A DNA stretch of 49,805 nt, taken from Paracoccaceae bacterium (GTDB taxonomy: Bacteria; Pseudomonadota; Alphaproteobacteria; Rhodobacterales; Rhodobacteraceae). Made by a program: the position numbers and the translations under genes. Each line of letters begins with the position of its first letter. Positions within the stretch are counted from its first letter, which is position 1. Below the pieces are notes generated by a model. It searched no databases. It was not told where the DNA came from and saw nothing but the letters and a program-made list of their open reading frames with translations. Shown here piece by piece: positions 6,228 to 16,565 of the stretch. The DNA is taken from the NCBI GenBank assembly GCA_020846995.1, contig JADLCV010000042.1, positions 1-49,805 of the forward strand, written 5' to 3'.

Positions 6228-8786
6228 TCAGTAGAGGCCGCCCGAACTCAGTGTCCCGAAGCTCGCCTTGGGCGGGATGACCCGGCGCGCGCCGGTCGAG
6301 GTCACCACCACCCGGTCCTCGCCCTCGGGCCCGTCGGATTCGCCGCGGGCGAACATCGGCAGGTTGGAGCCGATGGCAAAGCCGCCGTCCACGATCGCGG
6401 CCAGGCCGATGATGCCGTCGTCGCCCTCGCGGAAATACTCGGCCACGACATGGTCGCCGGAGGCGTTGTCGGGCAGGCGGGCACCCGAGAAGCGGTCGAT
6501 CTTGACGAAGCGGCCGCCCGGCGGAACGGCAAAGCGCGTGCCCCCGTAGCGCGCCACCGCCTTCTCCATGAAGCCCGAGAACACCGGCCCGCACATGCCC
6601 CCGCCCGAGGCGCCGGCGCCGAGCGTGCGCGGGCGGTCGTAGCCGATGTAGCAGCCGGCGACGATGTTCGAGGTATAGCCGATGAACCAGACATCCTTGC
6701 TTTCGTTGGTGGTGCCGGTCTTGCCGGCGACCGGCACGGGAAGGCGGATCGAGCGGCCGGTGCCGCGCTGGACGACCCCCTCCATCATCGAGGTGAGCTG
6801 ATAGGCGGTGATCGCGTCCATCACCCGCTGGCGGTCGGCGACGATGTCCGGGCCCGCGCCGGGCGCGAGCGTGGCCGCGCCGCAATCCTCGCAGCGGCGG
6901 CTGTCGTGGCGGTAGACGGTGCGGCCGCGGTGGTCCTGGACGCGGTCGACGAGCGTCGGCTCGACCCGGACGCCGCCGTTGGCGAACATCGCGTAGGCCG
7001 CGACCATGCGGAATAGCGTCGTCTCCTGGGCCCCGAGGGCGTTGGCGATGAAGGGGTGCATGTCGTCGTAGACGCCGAAGCGCTCGGCATAGTCGGCGAC
7101 GAGATCCATGCCGATCTCCTGGGCAAGGCGCACCGTCATCAGGTTGCGCGACTGCTCGATGCCGGTGCGGATCGGCGCCGGACCGTAGTAGCGCTCGGAG
7201 GCGTTGGTCGGCCGCCAAAGGCCCTGGGGTGTGTCGACCTCGATCGGGGCGTCGATGACGATCGTCGCCGGGGTGTAGCCGGAATCGAGCGCGGCGGCGT
7301 AGATGAAGGGCTTGAAGGCCGAACCCGGCTGGCGCTGGGCCTGGGTGGCGCGGTTGAAGACCGAATCCTGGTAGGAGAACCCGCCCTGCATGGCGAGGAC
7401 GCGCCCCGTCGTCACGTCCATGGCCATGAAGGCGCCCTGGACCTCGGGGACCTGGCGCAGCGACCAGTGGTCGATCGCGCCGTCCTTGCCGGGTTCCGGG
7501 CGGACGTGGACGACGTCGCCCGCCGAGACGAGGTCGGCGGGCCCCTGCGCGCGCCGGCCCAGCCGGCCGTCGGCCTGGCGCTTGCGGGCCCAGGTCACGT
7601 CGGCGGCGGGGATGCGGTGGCCGCCCTCGACCTCGGCCATGCCCTCGATGCCGATCCGCGCCGTCTCGCGGTCGGCCGCCAGCACCACGGCGACGAACCA
7701 GCCGTCGATGTCGCGGGCGATGTCGACGGCGGCGAGGGCCTCGCGCCAGCGCTCCTCGCTCGCGAGGGCCTCGGGCGGGAGGGTCTTGTGGCTGCCGCGC
7801 CAGATGCCGAGGCCGCGGTCGTAGCGCTCGAGGCCCGCGCGCAGGGCCCGCGCCGCCTCCTTCTGGAGGTCGGGCTCGACGGTGGCGCGGATGGTCAGGC
7901 CGCCGCCGAGGAACTCCTCCTCGCCGAAGGTCCCCGAAAGCTGGCGGCGGATCTCGTCTGTGAAGTAGTCGCGCGGCGGCAGGCTGTCGCGGAAGGCCGG
8001 GAAGTCGCCGGCCTGGACGCTGCGTAGGGGCTCGGCCCGCGCCGTCGCGTAGGCCGCGGCGTCGATGTAGCCGTTCTCGAGCATCTGGCCGAGGACGTAG
8101 TTGCGCCGCTCGGTCACGCGCTCGCGGGCCCGCACGGGATGGTATTTCGAGGGTGCCTGCGGCAGGGCGGCAAGGAAGGCCGCCTCGGCCGGTCCGAGCT
8201 CGCCCAGGGTCTTGTTGAAGTAGGTCTGGGCCGCGGCAGCGACCCCGAAGCTGTTCTGGCCGAGGAAGATCTCGTTGAGGTAGATCTCGAGGATGCGGTC
8301 CTTGGACAGCGTCTCCTCGATCCGGCTGGCGAGGATGATCTCCTTGATCTTGCGCTCGCCGGTGCGGTCGGAGGAGAGCAGGAAGTTCTTCGTCACCTGC
8401 TGGGTGATGGTCGAGGCGCCGCGCAGCTCCTGCCCGCGCGAGCGGAGGGCCTCCCAGGCGACGACGGCGATGCCGCGCAGGTCGTAGCCGCGGTGGTGGT
8501 AGAAGTTCTTGTCCTCGGCCGAGACGAAGGCCGCCTTGACGAGGTCGGGGATCTCCTCGATCGGGGCGAAGATGCGCCGTTCGACCGCGAACTCGTCGAT
8601 CATCCGCCCTTCGGCGGAATAGATGCGGCTGATCGTCGGTGGGGTATACTGGGCCAGCTGCTCGTGCGAGGGCAGGTCGCGCGAATAGGCCCAGAAGAGG
8701 CCCCCGACCATCACCGCGGCGAAGAAGAGGCCGGTCACGGCAAAACTGAAGAGGCCGCCCAAGACGGCAAGGATGAAGCCGATCAC
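6228..8786 (-). CDS. mrcA: Penicillin-binding protein 1A (bifunctional class A PBP)
   Basis: This inner-membrane peptidoglycan synthase has about 852 residues. After one N-terminal membrane segment (about 3-32) comes a GT51 glycosyltransferase domain with catalytic Glu91 (SAEDKNFYHH), GASTITQQ and RKIKE. An OB-like insert follows, then the transpeptidase domain with Ser489-x-x-Lys492 (QPGSAFK), SRN at 546-548 and KTG at 689-691. All catalytic residues are intact. I prefer the GTG at 8786 because Rhodobacter homologues begin right at the membrane segment; another in-frame GTG at 8873 would add 29 residues. It lies between amiC and prfB, the usual order in this group. Confidence 0.96.
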   Translation of the reverse strand: MIGFILAVLGGLFSFAVTGLFFAAVMVGGLFWAYSRDLPSHEQLAQYTPPTISRIYSAEGRMIDEFAVERRIFAPIEEIPDLVKAAFVSAEDKNFYHHRGYDLRGIAVVAWEALRSRGQELRGASTITQQVTKNFLLSSDRTGERKIKEIILASRIEETLSKDRILEIYLNEIFLGQNSFGVAAAAQTYFNKTLGELGPAEAAFLAALPQAPSKYHPVRARERVTERRNYVLGQMLENGYIDAAAYATARAEPLRSVQAGDFPAFRDSLPPRDYFTDEIRRQLSGTFGEEEFLGGGLTIRATVEPDLQKEAARALRAGLERYDRGLGIWRGSHKTLPPEALASEERWREALAAVDIARDIDGWFVAVVLAADRETARIGIEGMAEVEGGHRIPAADVTWARKRQADGRLGRRAQGPADLVSAGDVVHVRPEPGKDGAIDHWSLRQVPEVQGAFMAMDVTTGRVLAMQGGFSYQDSVFNRATQAQRQPGSAFKPFIYAAALDSGYTPATIVIDAPIEVDTPQGLWRPTNASERYYGPAPIRTGIEQSRNLMTVRLAQEIGMDLVADYAERFGVYDDMHPFIANALGAQETTLFRMVAAYAMFANGGVRVEPTLVDRVQDHRGRTVYRHDSRRCEDCGAATLAPGAGPDIVADRQRVMDAITAYQLTSMMEGVVQRGTGRSIRLPVPVAGKTGTTNESKDVWFIGYTSNIVAGCYIGYDRPRTLGAGASGGGMCGPVFSGFMEKAVARYGGTRFAVPPGGRFVKIDRFSGARLPDNASGDHVVAEYFREGDDGIIGLAAIVDGGFAIGSNLPMFARGESDGPEGEDRVVVTSTGARRVIPPKASFGTLSSGGLY

Positions 8787-8891
8787 GCCCGCAGGCCCCC
8801 GGGGTTGCGCGGCCCCGATCCTAACCCGCCGGCCCGGCGCGGTCAAAACGCGAGTGCCCCGCGCGGCCGTCACGATGGGTTGAAGCCGCAG

Positions 8892-10232
8892 CTACTGGCG
8901 CAGCAGCGCCGCCTCGGCCGCATCCTCGACCGCCCAGGCGCCGAGCGCCGCCACGATCCCCGCCGCGAGACGTGCGCGCCGCGCCGGGTCGGTGAGGTCG
9001 GCGAGGTCGCGCGGGCTCGACATGAAGCCGACCTCGAGCAGGACCGAGGGGATGTCGGGGGCGCGCAGGACGGTGAAGTTCGCACGCTGGCGGGGGCGCG
9101 GGTGGAGCCGCCCGCCGGCCGCCCCGATCGCCGTGACGAGATGGCGCGCGAGGCGCTCGCTTCGCGGCGCCGTCTCGGCCCGCGCGAGCTCCATGAGGAT
9201 TCCGGCGATGGCGTCGCCCTGACCCGAGAGATCGACCCCGGCGAGAAGGTCGGCGCGGTCGTGGCGCTCGGCCAGCCGCGCCGCGGCGGCCTCGCTGGCC
9301 TCGGCGGCGAGGGTGTAGGCGGTGGCGCCGGTGGCGATGCCCTGATCGAGCGCGTCGGCGTGGAGCGACAGGAGGAGGTCCGCCCCGGCCGCGCGGGCGA
9401 TCGAGGTCCGCGCCTCGAGCGGGACGAAACGGTCGTCCTCGCGCGTGAGCACGACGCGGACCCCTCCCTTCCCCTCCAGCGCCGCCCGCAGTTCCTGCGC
9501 GAAGGCAAGGATTAGCGCCGCCTCGCGCAGGCCCTCGTGCTCGGCCCCGGGGTCGATGCCGCCGTGCCCGGGGTCGAGGACGACGACAAGCGGCCCCGCC
9601 CCCGTCTGCCGCCGCTTGGGGGCAAGGGCGACGGCCGCCGGATCGGGCAGGACGGCGCCGGGCGCGGGCGGCGGCGGGGCGGCCGCCCGCGCCGCCGCGA
9701 AGGCCGCCGCGGCGACGGGGACAAGGCGGACCTCGACCGTCGCCCCCCCGGCCGCGGCCGCCCGCGCCATGCCGGCGGTGGCGATGGCGACCGGCCCGTC
9801 GAGTTCGAGGACCAGCCGCGACCAGCCCGGGGCGAGCGTGCCGCTGCGCATCGCCCGGACCCGCGGGCTGGCGACGAAGCCCGGCCGGTCGATGCCGGCG
9901 AAGGCGAGGTCGTGGAAGTCGAGGACGAGGCGCGGCGGATCGGCGAGAAGCCCCGCCCGCCACGGCACCGCCTCGCTGAGCGCGAGCCTGAGAACGATGT
10001 CCGGGCCCGCATCGGCGACCCCCGAGGCCGCGGCGTCGAGTCGGGCGGGCGCCGCGGGCGCGCCCCCGGCCGCGGCGGCGGGAGGCGCGGCGGGCCCGGC
10101 CACCGCCGCGGGCAGCGGGCCCGGCCCCACCCCGGCGGCGGGAAGGGACGCGAGCCCCGCCACCGCCGCGGCCAGGCGCAGGACGCGGCCCGCGGCGCCC
10201 GGACGCCTGATCCCCCGAAGCCTGCCCGCCAT
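8892..10232 (-). CDS. amiC: N-acetylmuramoyl-L-alanine amidase, AmiC type (AMIN + Amidase_3)
   Basis: This 446-residue exported amidase cleaves the bond between muramic acid and the stem peptide during cell separation. A hydrophobic N-terminus and a long Ala/Pro-rich stretch (about 20-70) precede an AMIN domain (about 78-172). The zinc amidase domain (about 215-440) follows, with ligands His223 (DPGHGGIDPGA), Glu237 and His291 (LSLHADA), and catalytic Glu400 (VLLEVGFMS). It heads the amiC-mrcA-prfB run on the minus strand and is divergent from the M48 protease gene. The Ala/Pro stretch between signal and AMIN domain is longer than usual, as in other proteins of this window. Confidence 0.95.
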   Translation of the reverse strand: MAGRLRGIRRPGAAGRVLRLAAAVAGLASLPAAGVGPGPLPAAVAGPAAPPAAAAGGAPAAPARLDAAASGVADAGPDIVLRLALSEAVPWRAGLLADPPRLVLDFHDLAFAGIDRPGFVASPRVRAMRSGTLAPGWSRLVLELDGPVAIATAGMARAAAAGGATVEVRLVPVAAAAFAAARAAAPPPPAPGAVLPDPAAVALAPKRRQTGAGPLVVVLDPGHGGIDPGAEHEGLREAALILAFAQELRAALEGKGGVRVVLTREDDRFVPLEARTSIARAAGADLLLSLHADALDQGIATGATAYTLAAEASEAAAARLAERHDRADLLAGVDLSGQGDAIAGILMELARAETAPRSERLARHLVTAIGAAGGRLHPRPRQRANFTVLRAPDIPSVLLEVGFMSSPRDLADLTDPARRARLAAGIVAALGAWAVEDAAEAALLRQ

Positions 10233-10418
10233 GCGTCCCCCTGCCCTGCCGGCGGTGAGCCTAGACGAGGCGCGGGCCGCGGGGAACCGCCGCGCCCCTC
10301 GTCCCGGCGCCGGGCGGCCGGGCGGCCATCACATTGCGGCGAGAACCTTCCCGGCGCGGCTTGATGGCGGCCGGGCCTCCGGCCAAGGCTGGCGCAACGC
10401 GAGAGGGGGGCGAGACCG

Positions 10419-11801
10419 ATGGCAAGGGCAGGATGGTCCCCGGGGGCCGGCGCGGCGGCCCTGCGCCGGGCGCTCGCCCTCCTCCTGGTCGCGGCCCTCG
10501 CCCTCGCCCCGGGCGCGGGCGCCACCCAGACCCTGATCCGCGACCCCGACATCGAGCACGGGCTGGGCGAGCTTGCCCGCCCGGTCCTCGCCCAGGCCGG
10601 ACTCTCGCCGGCCGCGGTAGGGGTCCTTCTCGTCGAAGACCGCCGCCTCAACGCCTTCGTCATCGACGGCCGCCACATCTTCCTCACCACCGGCCTTCTC
10701 CTGCGGCTCGGCTCGGCCGCCGAGATCCAGGCGGTGATCGCGCACGAGGCCGCGCACATCGCCAGCGGCCACATCACCCGGCGGATCGCGAACCTCGGCA
10801 ACGCCCGGACGGCGACGATGCTCGGGGTCATGCTCGCGCTCGCGGTCGGGGCGGCGACGGGGCGGGCCGATGCCGCGGGCGGGCTGGCGACCGGGATCGC
10901 AAGCTCGGCGATGGGGGTCTTCCTCGCCCACACGCGGGCCGAGGAGGCCTCGGCCGACCAGGCGGCGGTGCGCTACCTCGCCGCCGCCCGCATCCCGCCG
11001 GCGGCCCTCCTCGGGGTCCTCGACCTCTTCCGCGGCCAGGAGGCGCTGTCGGAGGGCCGCCAGGACCCCTACGTCCGCACCCATCCCCTCTCGCGCGACC
11101 GCATCCGCGCCCTCGAGGGCTTCGTCGCCGCGGCGGGCGTCACCGGCGCCCCCGCCGAGAGCGCCGCCTACTGGTTCGCCCGCGCCCGGGGCAAGCTCGC
11201 GGCCTTCGTCAACAACCCCGCCGCGACGCTGCGGGCGACCGGCGCCGGCGATACCTCGGATGCGGCCCTGGTCGCCCGCGCCGTCGCCCACCACCGCCAG
11301 GCCGACCTCGGGGCCGCGCTCGCCGCCATCGACGCCCTTCTCGCACGCCGGCCCGACGACCCCTTCGCCCACGAGCTCAAGGGCCAGATCCTGCTCGAGT
11401 CGCGCCAGTTCGCGGCGGCGGCGGCGGCCTACGGGCGGGCCGCGGCGCTGGCCCCGGGCGCGGCGCTGATGCTCGCGGGCGAGGGCCGGGCGCTCCTTGC
11501 CCTCGGCACGCCCGAGGCCGAGCGCCGGGCGCTCGCCGTCCTCGAGGCCGCGCGCAGCCGCGACCGCGCCGACCCCCGTCTCCTGCGCGACCTCGCGGTG
11601 GCCTACGCCAAGGCCGGCAACGCCGGCATGGCCTCGCTCGTCACCGCCGAGCGCTACGCGCTGATCGGGCGGATGGAGGACGCAGCCCTTCATGCCGGGC
11701 GCGCCGAGGGGCTCCTGCCCCGGGGCTCGCCGGGCTGGAACCGGGCCCAGGATGTGCTAAGGGCGGCCGAGGCCGTCGCGAACCGGAGGCGAAACCGATG
11801 A
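10419..11801 (+). CDS. M48 family metalloprotease with TPR repeats (BepA/YfgC-like)
   Basis: This is a 460-residue exported zinc protease. The signal peptide (about 1-35, ending near AGAT) leads into a peptidase domain with His109-Glu110-x-x-His113 (AHEAAHIASGH) and the third ligand Glu176 (RAEEASADQAA). The C-terminal half is made of TPR-like helical repeats (for example AHHRQADLGAALAAIDALLARRPDDPFAHELKGQ). This matches BepA, the periplasmic protease/chaperone for outer-membrane proteins such as LptD. GAGAGGGGGG precedes the ATG. The stop codon overlaps the start of the DsbA-like gene, so the two are co-translated. The pairing of a quality-control protease with a thiol oxidoreductase suits envelope protein folding. 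Confidence 0.92.
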   Translation: MARAGWSPGAGAAALRRALALLLVAALALAPGAGATQTLIRDPDIEHGLGELARPVLAQAGLSPAAVGVLLVEDRRLNAFVIDGRHIFLTTGLLLRLGSAAEIQAVIAHEAAHIASGHITRRIANLGNARTATMLGVMLALAVGAATGRADAAGGLATGIASSAMGVFLAHTRAEEASADQAAVRYLAAARIPPAALLGVLDLFRGQEALSEGRQDPYVRTHPLSRDRIRALEGFVAAAGVTGAPAESAAYWFARARGKLAAFVNNPAATLRATGAGDTSDAALVARAVAHHRQADLGAALAAIDALLARRPDDPFAHELKGQILLESRQFAAAAAAYGRAAALAPGAALMLAGEGRALLALGTPEAERRALAVLEAARSRDRADPRLLRDLAVAYAKAGNAGMASLVTAERYALIGRMEDAALHAGRAEGLLPRGSPGWNRAQDVLRAAEAVANRRRNR

Positions 11802-12586
11802 TGACCCCGCGAGTTCCTGCCCCCCGCCACCGCCTGCGGCGGGCGCTGGCCGCGGCCGCGGCCGTGGCCGCGCTCGCGCTCGCCGCCCCGGCGGCCGCGC
11901 TCGACCTCTCGGCCATGACCGCGGCCGAGCGGGACGCCTTCGGTGCCGCCGTGCGCGCCTACCTGCTCGAACATCCCGAGGTCCTGCTCGAGGCCGTGGA
12001 CGTGCTCAACGCCCGCCAGGCCGAGGCCCAGGCCGGCGCCGACGCGGCCCTCGTGGCCGCGAACCTGCCGGCGATCCTCGACGACGGCTTCTCATGGGTC
12101 GGGGGCAACCCCGAGGGCGACGTGACGGTCGTCGAGTTCCTCGACTACCGCTGCGCGGTCTGCCGCCGCGTCCACCCCGACATCCACGCCCTCCTCGAGG
12201 GCGACGGCAACATCCGCTACATCGTCAAGGAGTTCCCGATCCTCGGGCCGCAGTCGGACCTCTCCTCGGCCTTCGCCATCGCGACCCTGCTTCAGGCCGG
12301 GGCCGAGGCCTACGGGGCGATGAGCGTCGCGCTCATGGAACTCGAGGCGCCGGCGACCGAGCCGACGCTCGTCCGCCTCGCGGGCGAACTCGGGCTTGAC
12401 GGCGAGGCGATCCGGGCCCGCATGGACGACCCCGAGGTCGGGCGGCGCATCACCGAGACCCGCGCCCTCGCCATCCGCCTCCAGATCAACGGCACCCCGA
12501 CCTTCGTCTTCGACGACCGCATGGTGCGCGGACAGGTGCCGATCGAGACCATGCGCACGGTCGTCGCCGAACTGCGCGCCGACTGA
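11798..12586 (+). CDS. DsbA-family thiol:disulfide oxidoreductase (Com1/ScsC-like)
   Basis: This 262-residue exported protein has a signal peptide (about 1-35), a short helical N-terminal region (about 40-95) and a DsbA-type thioredoxin fold. The active site is Cys119-Ala-Val-Cys122 (DYRCAVCRRVHP), and the cis-proline loop NGTPTFVFDDRMVRG lies near the C-terminus. The helical extension before the fold resembles oligomerising DsbA-like proteins of the Com1/ScsC group. The substrate is unknown. The ATG at 11798 overlaps the protease stop codon (ATGA) and has GGAGG eight bases upstream; ATG 11801 is possible. It converges on ispG, with a strong hairpin between. Confidence 0.9.
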   Translation: MMTPRVPAPRHRLRRALAAAAAVAALALAAPAAALDLSAMTAAERDAFGAAVRAYLLEHPEVLLEAVDVLNARQAEAQAGADAALVAANLPAILDDGFSWVGGNPEGDVTVVEFLDYRCAVCRRVHPDIHALLEGDGNIRYIVKEFPILGPQSDLSSAFAIATLLQAGAEAYGAMSVALMELEAPATEPTLVRLAGELGLDGEAIRARMDDPEVGRRITETRALAIRLQINGTPTFVFDDRMVRGQVPIETMRTVVAELRAD

Positions 12587-12590
12587 CGGG

Positions 12591-12640
12591 GGCGCGCCCC
12601 GGCGGCCGCGCGGGCGGCCTACTCGGCCGCCGGGCGCGCC
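12591..12640. terminator. Long GC palindrome between the DsbA-like gene and ispG
   Basis: The left arm at 12591-12608 and the right arm at 12624-12640 pair over 17 bp with a single bulged C. The ispG stop codon (12619-12621) lies in the loop, and the right arm is inside the last codons of ispG. The position between converging genes suggests a bidirectional terminator. There is no T-run on either side. Confidence 0.55.
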
Positions 12641-13803
12641 TCCGGCGCCGCGCCCGCCTCGCCCGCGCCCGCATCGCCCCCGTCCTCCGCCGCGGCGCCC
12701 TCGCGCGCCAGGGCCTCGGCCTTCCGCTCGACCAGCTCGACGATGTGGTCGATCATGCGCTCGTTCGTCATCGTGTGGTGCTGGCGGCCGGCGAGATAGA
12801 CCATGCCCTTGCCGGCACCGCCGCCGGTGAAGCCGATGTCGGTCATCAGCGCCTCGCCCGGGCCGTTGACGACGCAGCCGATGACCGACAGCGACATCGG
12901 CGTCGTGATGTGCGCGAGCCGCCCCTCGAGGGCTGCGACCGTGCGGATGACGTCGAAGCCCTGGCGGGCGCAGGAGGGGCAGGCGATGATCGTCACGCCG
13001 CGATGGCGCAGGCCGAGTGCCTTGAGGATCTCGAAGCCGACCCGCACCTCCTCGACCGGATCGGCCGAGAGCGAGACGCGGATGGTGTCGCCGATCCCCG
13101 ACCACAGCAGGCTGCCGAGCCCGATCGCCGACTTCACCGTGCCGGTGACATGCCCGCCGGCCTCGGTGATGCCGAGGTGGAGGGGGGCGTCGGTGGCGAG
13201 GGCGAGGGCCCGGTAGGCGGCCGCGGCGAGGAACACGTCGGACGCCTTGACGCTGATCTTGAAGTCGTGGAAGTCGTTGTCCTCGAGCAGCCGGATGTGG
13301 CCGAGCGCGCTTTCGACCATGGCCTCGGGGCAGGGCTCGCGATACTTCTCGAGAAGATGGCGCTCGAGGCTGCCGGCGTTGACCCCGATCCGGATCGAGC
13401 AGCCGTGGTCGCGCGCCGCCTGCACGACCTCGCGCACGCGGCGGGCGTCGCCGATGTTGCCGGGATTGATGCGCAGGCAGGCCGCCCCGGCCTCGGCGGC
13501 CTCGATGGCGCGCCGGTAGTGGAAGTGGATGTCGGCGACGATCGGCACCGGGCTTTCGGCCACGATCGCGCGGAGCGCCCGCGTCGCGTCGGCGTCGGGG
13601 GTCGAGATGCGGACGATGTCGGCGCCGGCGGCGGCGCAGCGGCGGACCTGCTCGACCGTCGCGCCGACGTCGGCGGTGACGGTGTTGGTCATCGTCTGGA
13701 CCGAGATCGGCGCCCCGCCGCCGACGGCGACGCGACCGACGCGGATCTGGCGCGAGGGGCGGCGCTCGACGCTGCGCCAGGGACGGACGGGGTTTGACGA
13801 CAT
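12619..13803 (-). CDS. ispG: 4-hydroxy-3-methylbut-2-en-1-yl diphosphate synthase
   Basis: This 394-residue enzyme of the MEP isoprenoid pathway converts MEcPP to HMBPP with a [4Fe-4S] cluster. The TIM-barrel domain shows the signature VQTMTNT near residue 35 and [11 protein letters not shown] near 91. The cluster ligands Cys275, Cys278 ([11 protein letters not shown]) and Cys310 with Glu317 ([10 protein letters not shown]) are present. The frame remains open upstream, but ATG 13803 ([10 protein letters not shown]) fits the family. The last 20 or so residues are an Ala/Glu/Gly-rich tail. It lies 76 bases downstream of the RodZ-like gene on the same strand. Confidence 0.97.
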   Translation of the reverse strand: MSSNPVRPWRSVERRPSRQIRVGRVAVGGGAPISVQTMTNTVTADVGATVEQVRRCAAAGADIVRISTPDADATRALRAIVAESPVPIVADIHFHYRRAIEAAEAGAACLRINPGNIGDARRVREVVQAARDHGCSIRIGVNAGSLERHLLEKYREPCPEAMVESALGHIRLLEDNDFHDFKISVKASDVFLAAAAYRALALATDAPLHLGITEAGGHVTGTVKSAIGLGSLLWSGIGDTIRVSLSADPVEEVRVGFEILKALGLRHRGVTIIACPSCARQGFDVIRTVAALEGRLAHITTPMSLSVIGCVVNGPGEALMTDIGFTGGGAGKGMVYLAGRQHHTMTNERMIDHIVELVERKAEALAREGAAAEDGGDAGAGEAGAAPEARPAAE

Positions 13804-13879
13804 GGGGCCTCGGAGGAATGGGCGCGCCAAGGGGAGCGCACGGGAAGGGCCGGGGGCCGCCCGGCCGGGGCCGGCGCGG

Positions 13880-15106
13880 TCAGGGCGTCCGCGCCTCGGC
13901 CACTGCCACCATGCGCCGCAGGTCGGCGTCGCGGCCGGGGTCGGCGACGGCGAACTCGCCCGCCAGCGCCTCGGCCGAGAGGGCGACGTTGCGCACGACC
14001 TGCGCCCCCGGCGCCGCCGGGCCCCGCACCTCGCCGTTGACGACGAAATAGACCGCGCCCGAGTTGCCGGCCCTGAGCCGGGCCGGAACCTCGGTCTGCG
14101 GCACGAGGTAGCGCTCGCCGGCATCGAGGATCTTCTCGAGAAGGACGGTGCCGTCGGCCGACTGCACGCGCACCCATGCCGGGCGCACGGCGAGGATCTC
14201 GACCCCCGGCGGCTGGTCCTCGACGACCTTCACCGGCGTGTCGCCGGGCACCGCCGTGGCCTCGGCGATGGCGAGGGCGATCGCCTCGCCAAGCTCCGTC
14301 TCCTCGCCCGCGAGGGCGCCGAACGAACGCGGGTCGATGGCGGCGATGGGGCCGTCGCGGGCGACGAGTTCGGGGGCGTCGAGCGCGGCCGGGCGGTAGA
14401 GGCGGTCGACGCCGTCGGCGGCGGGGGCCGCGACAAGGCCCGCGGCGCCCCCGGGCGGAGGCGCGATCGTCGCCACCCCGGCCAGCGGGTCGAGTTCGGC
14501 CACGACCCCGGGGGCCTGGTCGACGGGGGCGATCCGGACCCGCTGCACCTCCTGGAGGACCGACCAGCCGCCGTAGCCGACCCCGGCGATGACGAGGACG
14601 AGGACGAGGAGCGAGCCGAGCGCCCCCGGCTCCACCCGGGCAAGGAACCCCTCGCCCTTGGGCACGAAGGGCGCGCGGGGGTTGCCGAAGGGATCGCCCC
14701 CCTCGCCCGCAAGCGGCCGCGACGGCGCGAAGCCACCCCCGCGGCCGCCGCCGAGCGGCAGCCCCGGGGTCGGGGCAAAGCCCGACTCGGCGCAGAAATG
14801 GGCGAACGTCGTCTCGGGATCGAGGCCGAGGTAGCGCGCGTAGGAGCGCACGTAGCCCGGCACGAAGCCCGGCGTCTCGAAGCAGCTGACATCGCAGTTC
14901 TCGATCGCGGCGACGTAGGACGCCTTGATCTTGAGGTCGCGCTGGACGTCGAGCAGGCTCTTGCCGAGCGTTGCCCGTTCGCCCCGCATGAGGTCGCCGA
15001 GCCGGACCTCGAAATCGTCGAAGCCGCGCGGCCGCGCCGCCGCGGCCCGTGCCCCGGGGCTGACCCCGCCTGGCCCGCTGGACGGAGGACCTCGCCGCCC
15101 GATCAT
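13880..15106 (-). CDS. RodZ-like protein (HTH_25, one membrane segment, DUF4115)
   Basis: This 408-residue protein has a cytoplasmic helix-turn-helix domain (about 34-102: [17 protein letters not shown] and later [22 protein letters not shown]). A Gly/Pro-rich linker and a membrane segment (about 161-181) follow. The periplasmic C-terminal DUF4115 domain includes [21 protein letters not shown] and [19 protein letters not shown]. RodZ links the MreB cytoskeleton to the elongation machinery. The HTH is used for protein contacts rather than DNA binding. The ATG at 15106 is chosen because the open frame upstream carries no domain. It precedes ispG in the same direction. Confidence 0.88.
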   Translation of the reverse strand: MIGRRGPPSSGPGGVSPGARAAAARPRGFDDFEVRLGDLMRGERATLGKSLLDVQRDLKIKASYVAAIENCDVSCFETPGFVPGYVRSYARYLGLDPETTFAHFCAESGFAPTPGLPLGGGRGGGFAPSRPLAGEGGDPFGNPRAPFVPKGEGFLARVEPGALGSLLVLVLVIAGVGYGGWSVLQEVQRVRIAPVDQAPGVVAELDPLAGVATIAPPPGGAAGLVAAPAADGVDRLYRPAALDAPELVARDGPIAAIDPRSFGALAGEETELGEAIALAIAEATAVPGDTPVKVVEDQPPGVEILAVRPAWVRVQSADGTVLLEKILDAGERYLVPQTEVPARLRAGNSGAVYFVVNGEVRGPAAPGAQVVRNVALSAEALAGEFAVADPGRDADLRRMVAVAEARTP

Positions 15107-15188
15107 GCGCCCGCCTATGTCCCTGCCCGTGCCGCCCGCCCGCCGCCGCCGCGAAGTGATTCGGCCGCGCCGTCCTGTTGGGGAAAAA

Positions 15189-15217
15189 GTAACACAGGGC
15201 CCGCGCCCTTGCACCAA
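15189..15217 (-). promoter_or_regulatory. Possible promoter of the RodZ-like gene and ispG
   Basis: On the minus strand TTGGTG (15212-15217) and TGTTAC (15189-15194) are 17 bases apart. They lie in a conspicuous AT island that includes a run of five T. A small GC hairpin (AGGGC/GCCCT) precedes this T-run, so the same sequence could also help to end hemA transcripts. Confidence 0.3.
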
Positions 15218-15226
15218 GCGATGCGG

Positions 15227-16450
15227 TCAGGCGCAGGCCTGCGCGCGGTTCAGCGCGCACCGCGACCAGAGCCCGTCGAGGGCCCGCACGAGGGCCTCGA
15301 TCATGGGCCCGTCGTGGACGGGCGAGGGGGTGAAGCGCAGCCGCTCGGTCCCCCGCGGCACGGTCGGGTAGTTGATCGGCTGGACGTAGATGCCGTGATC
15401 CTCGAGCAGGCGGTCGGAGACGAGCTTGCAGTGCACGGGATCGCCGACATGGACCGGCACGATGTGGCTGCCGTGGTCGATGAAGGGCAGGCCGAGGCCG
15501 CGGAGGCGCAGCTTGAGGGCCCGGGCGCGGGCCTGCTGGAGCTCGCGCCGGGCCTGGTCGCCCTTGAGATGGCGGACCGAGGCCGCCGCCCCCGCCGCCA
15601 CCGCCGGCGGCAGCGAGGTCGTGAAGATGAAGCCCGGGGCGTAGCTCCGGATCGCGTCGACCATCCGCGCCGAGGCGGCGACATAGCCGCCCATGACCCC
15701 GAAGGCCTTGGCCAGCGTGCCGTTGACGAGGTCGATGCGGCCCTGGAGGCCGTCGCGCTCGGCCACCCCGCCGCCGCGGGGGCCATACATGCCGACGGCA
15801 TGGACCTCGTCGAGGTAGGTGAGCGCGCCGAACTCGGCCGCGGCGTCGCAGAGGGGGCCGAGCGGGGCGAAGTCGCCGTCCATCGAATAGACCGACTCGA
15901 AGGCCACGAGCTTGGGGGCGGCGGGGTCGTCGGCGGCCATGAGCTCGCGGAGATGGGCGACGTCGTTGTGGCGGAAGATGCGCCGGGCCCCGCCGTTGCG
16001 GCGGATGCCCTCGATCATCGAGGCATGGTTGAGGGCGTCGGAGTAGATGATGAGCCCGGGGAGGAGCCGCGGCAGCGTCGAGAGCGTCGCGTCGTTGGCG
16101 ACGTAGGCCGAGGTGAAGAGAAGGGCCGCCTCCTTGCCGTGGAGGTCGGCAAGCTCGGCCTCGAGCGCCCGGTGCCAGACGGTCGTGCCCGAGATGTTGC
16201 GCGTCCCCCCCGAGCCCGCGCCGCCGGCGTCGAGGGCGGCGTGCATGGCCGCCAGCACCGAGGGATGCTGGCCCATGCCGAGGTAGTCGTTGCCGCACCA
16301 GACGACGATGTCGCGCGTCGTCCCGTCGGGCCGCCGCCAGCGGGCGCGGGGAAACTCGCCGCAGTGGCGCTCGATGTCGATGAAGACGCGGTAGCGCCCT
16401 TCCTCGTGCAGCCGGCCGAGCGCGGTGTCGATGGCGGCGGCGTAGTCCAT
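15227..16450 (-). CDS. hemA: 5-aminolevulinate synthase
   Basis: This 407-residue PLP enzyme condenses glycine with succinyl-CoA to 5-aminolevulinate, the first step of haem and bacteriochlorophyll synthesis by the C4 route. Length and sequence match Rhodobacter HemA closely: [61 protein letters not shown], and PLP-binding Lys248 in NGTLAKAFG (usually GTLGKA). The C-terminal [14 protein letters not shown] is also diagnostic. ATG 16450 has GGAG about eight bases upstream; the open frame further upstream is noise. It is separated from the RodZ-like gene by 120 bases. Confidence 0.98.
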   Translation of the reverse strand: MDYAAAIDTALGRLHEEGRYRVFIDIERHCGEFPRARWRRPDGTTRDIVVWCGNDYLGMGQHPSVLAAMHAALDAGGAGSGGTRNISGTTVWHRALEAELADLHGKEAALLFTSAYVANDATLSTLPRLLPGLIIYSDALNHASMIEGIRRNGGARRIFRHNDVAHLRELMAADDPAAPKLVAFESVYSMDGDFAPLGPLCDAAAEFGALTYLDEVHAVGMYGPRGGGVAERDGLQGRIDLVNGTLAKAFGVMGGYVAASARMVDAIRSYAPGFIFTTSLPPAVAAGAAASVRHLKGDQARRELQQARARALKLRLRGLGLPFIDHGSHIVPVHVGDPVHCKLVSDRLLEDHGIYVQPINYPTVPRGTERLRFTPSPVHDGPMIEALVRALDGLWSRCALNRAQACA

Positions 16451-16565
16451 GGGGTGTCTCCTCGGCGGGCGCGATGGCTGGCAGGGGCGCGGGCAGAGAG
16501 CTGCGCGCGCGCCCCCGGGCGACACGGGCGTTCTAGGCCCGGCCGGCCGCCCCGCGACAGTGGGC

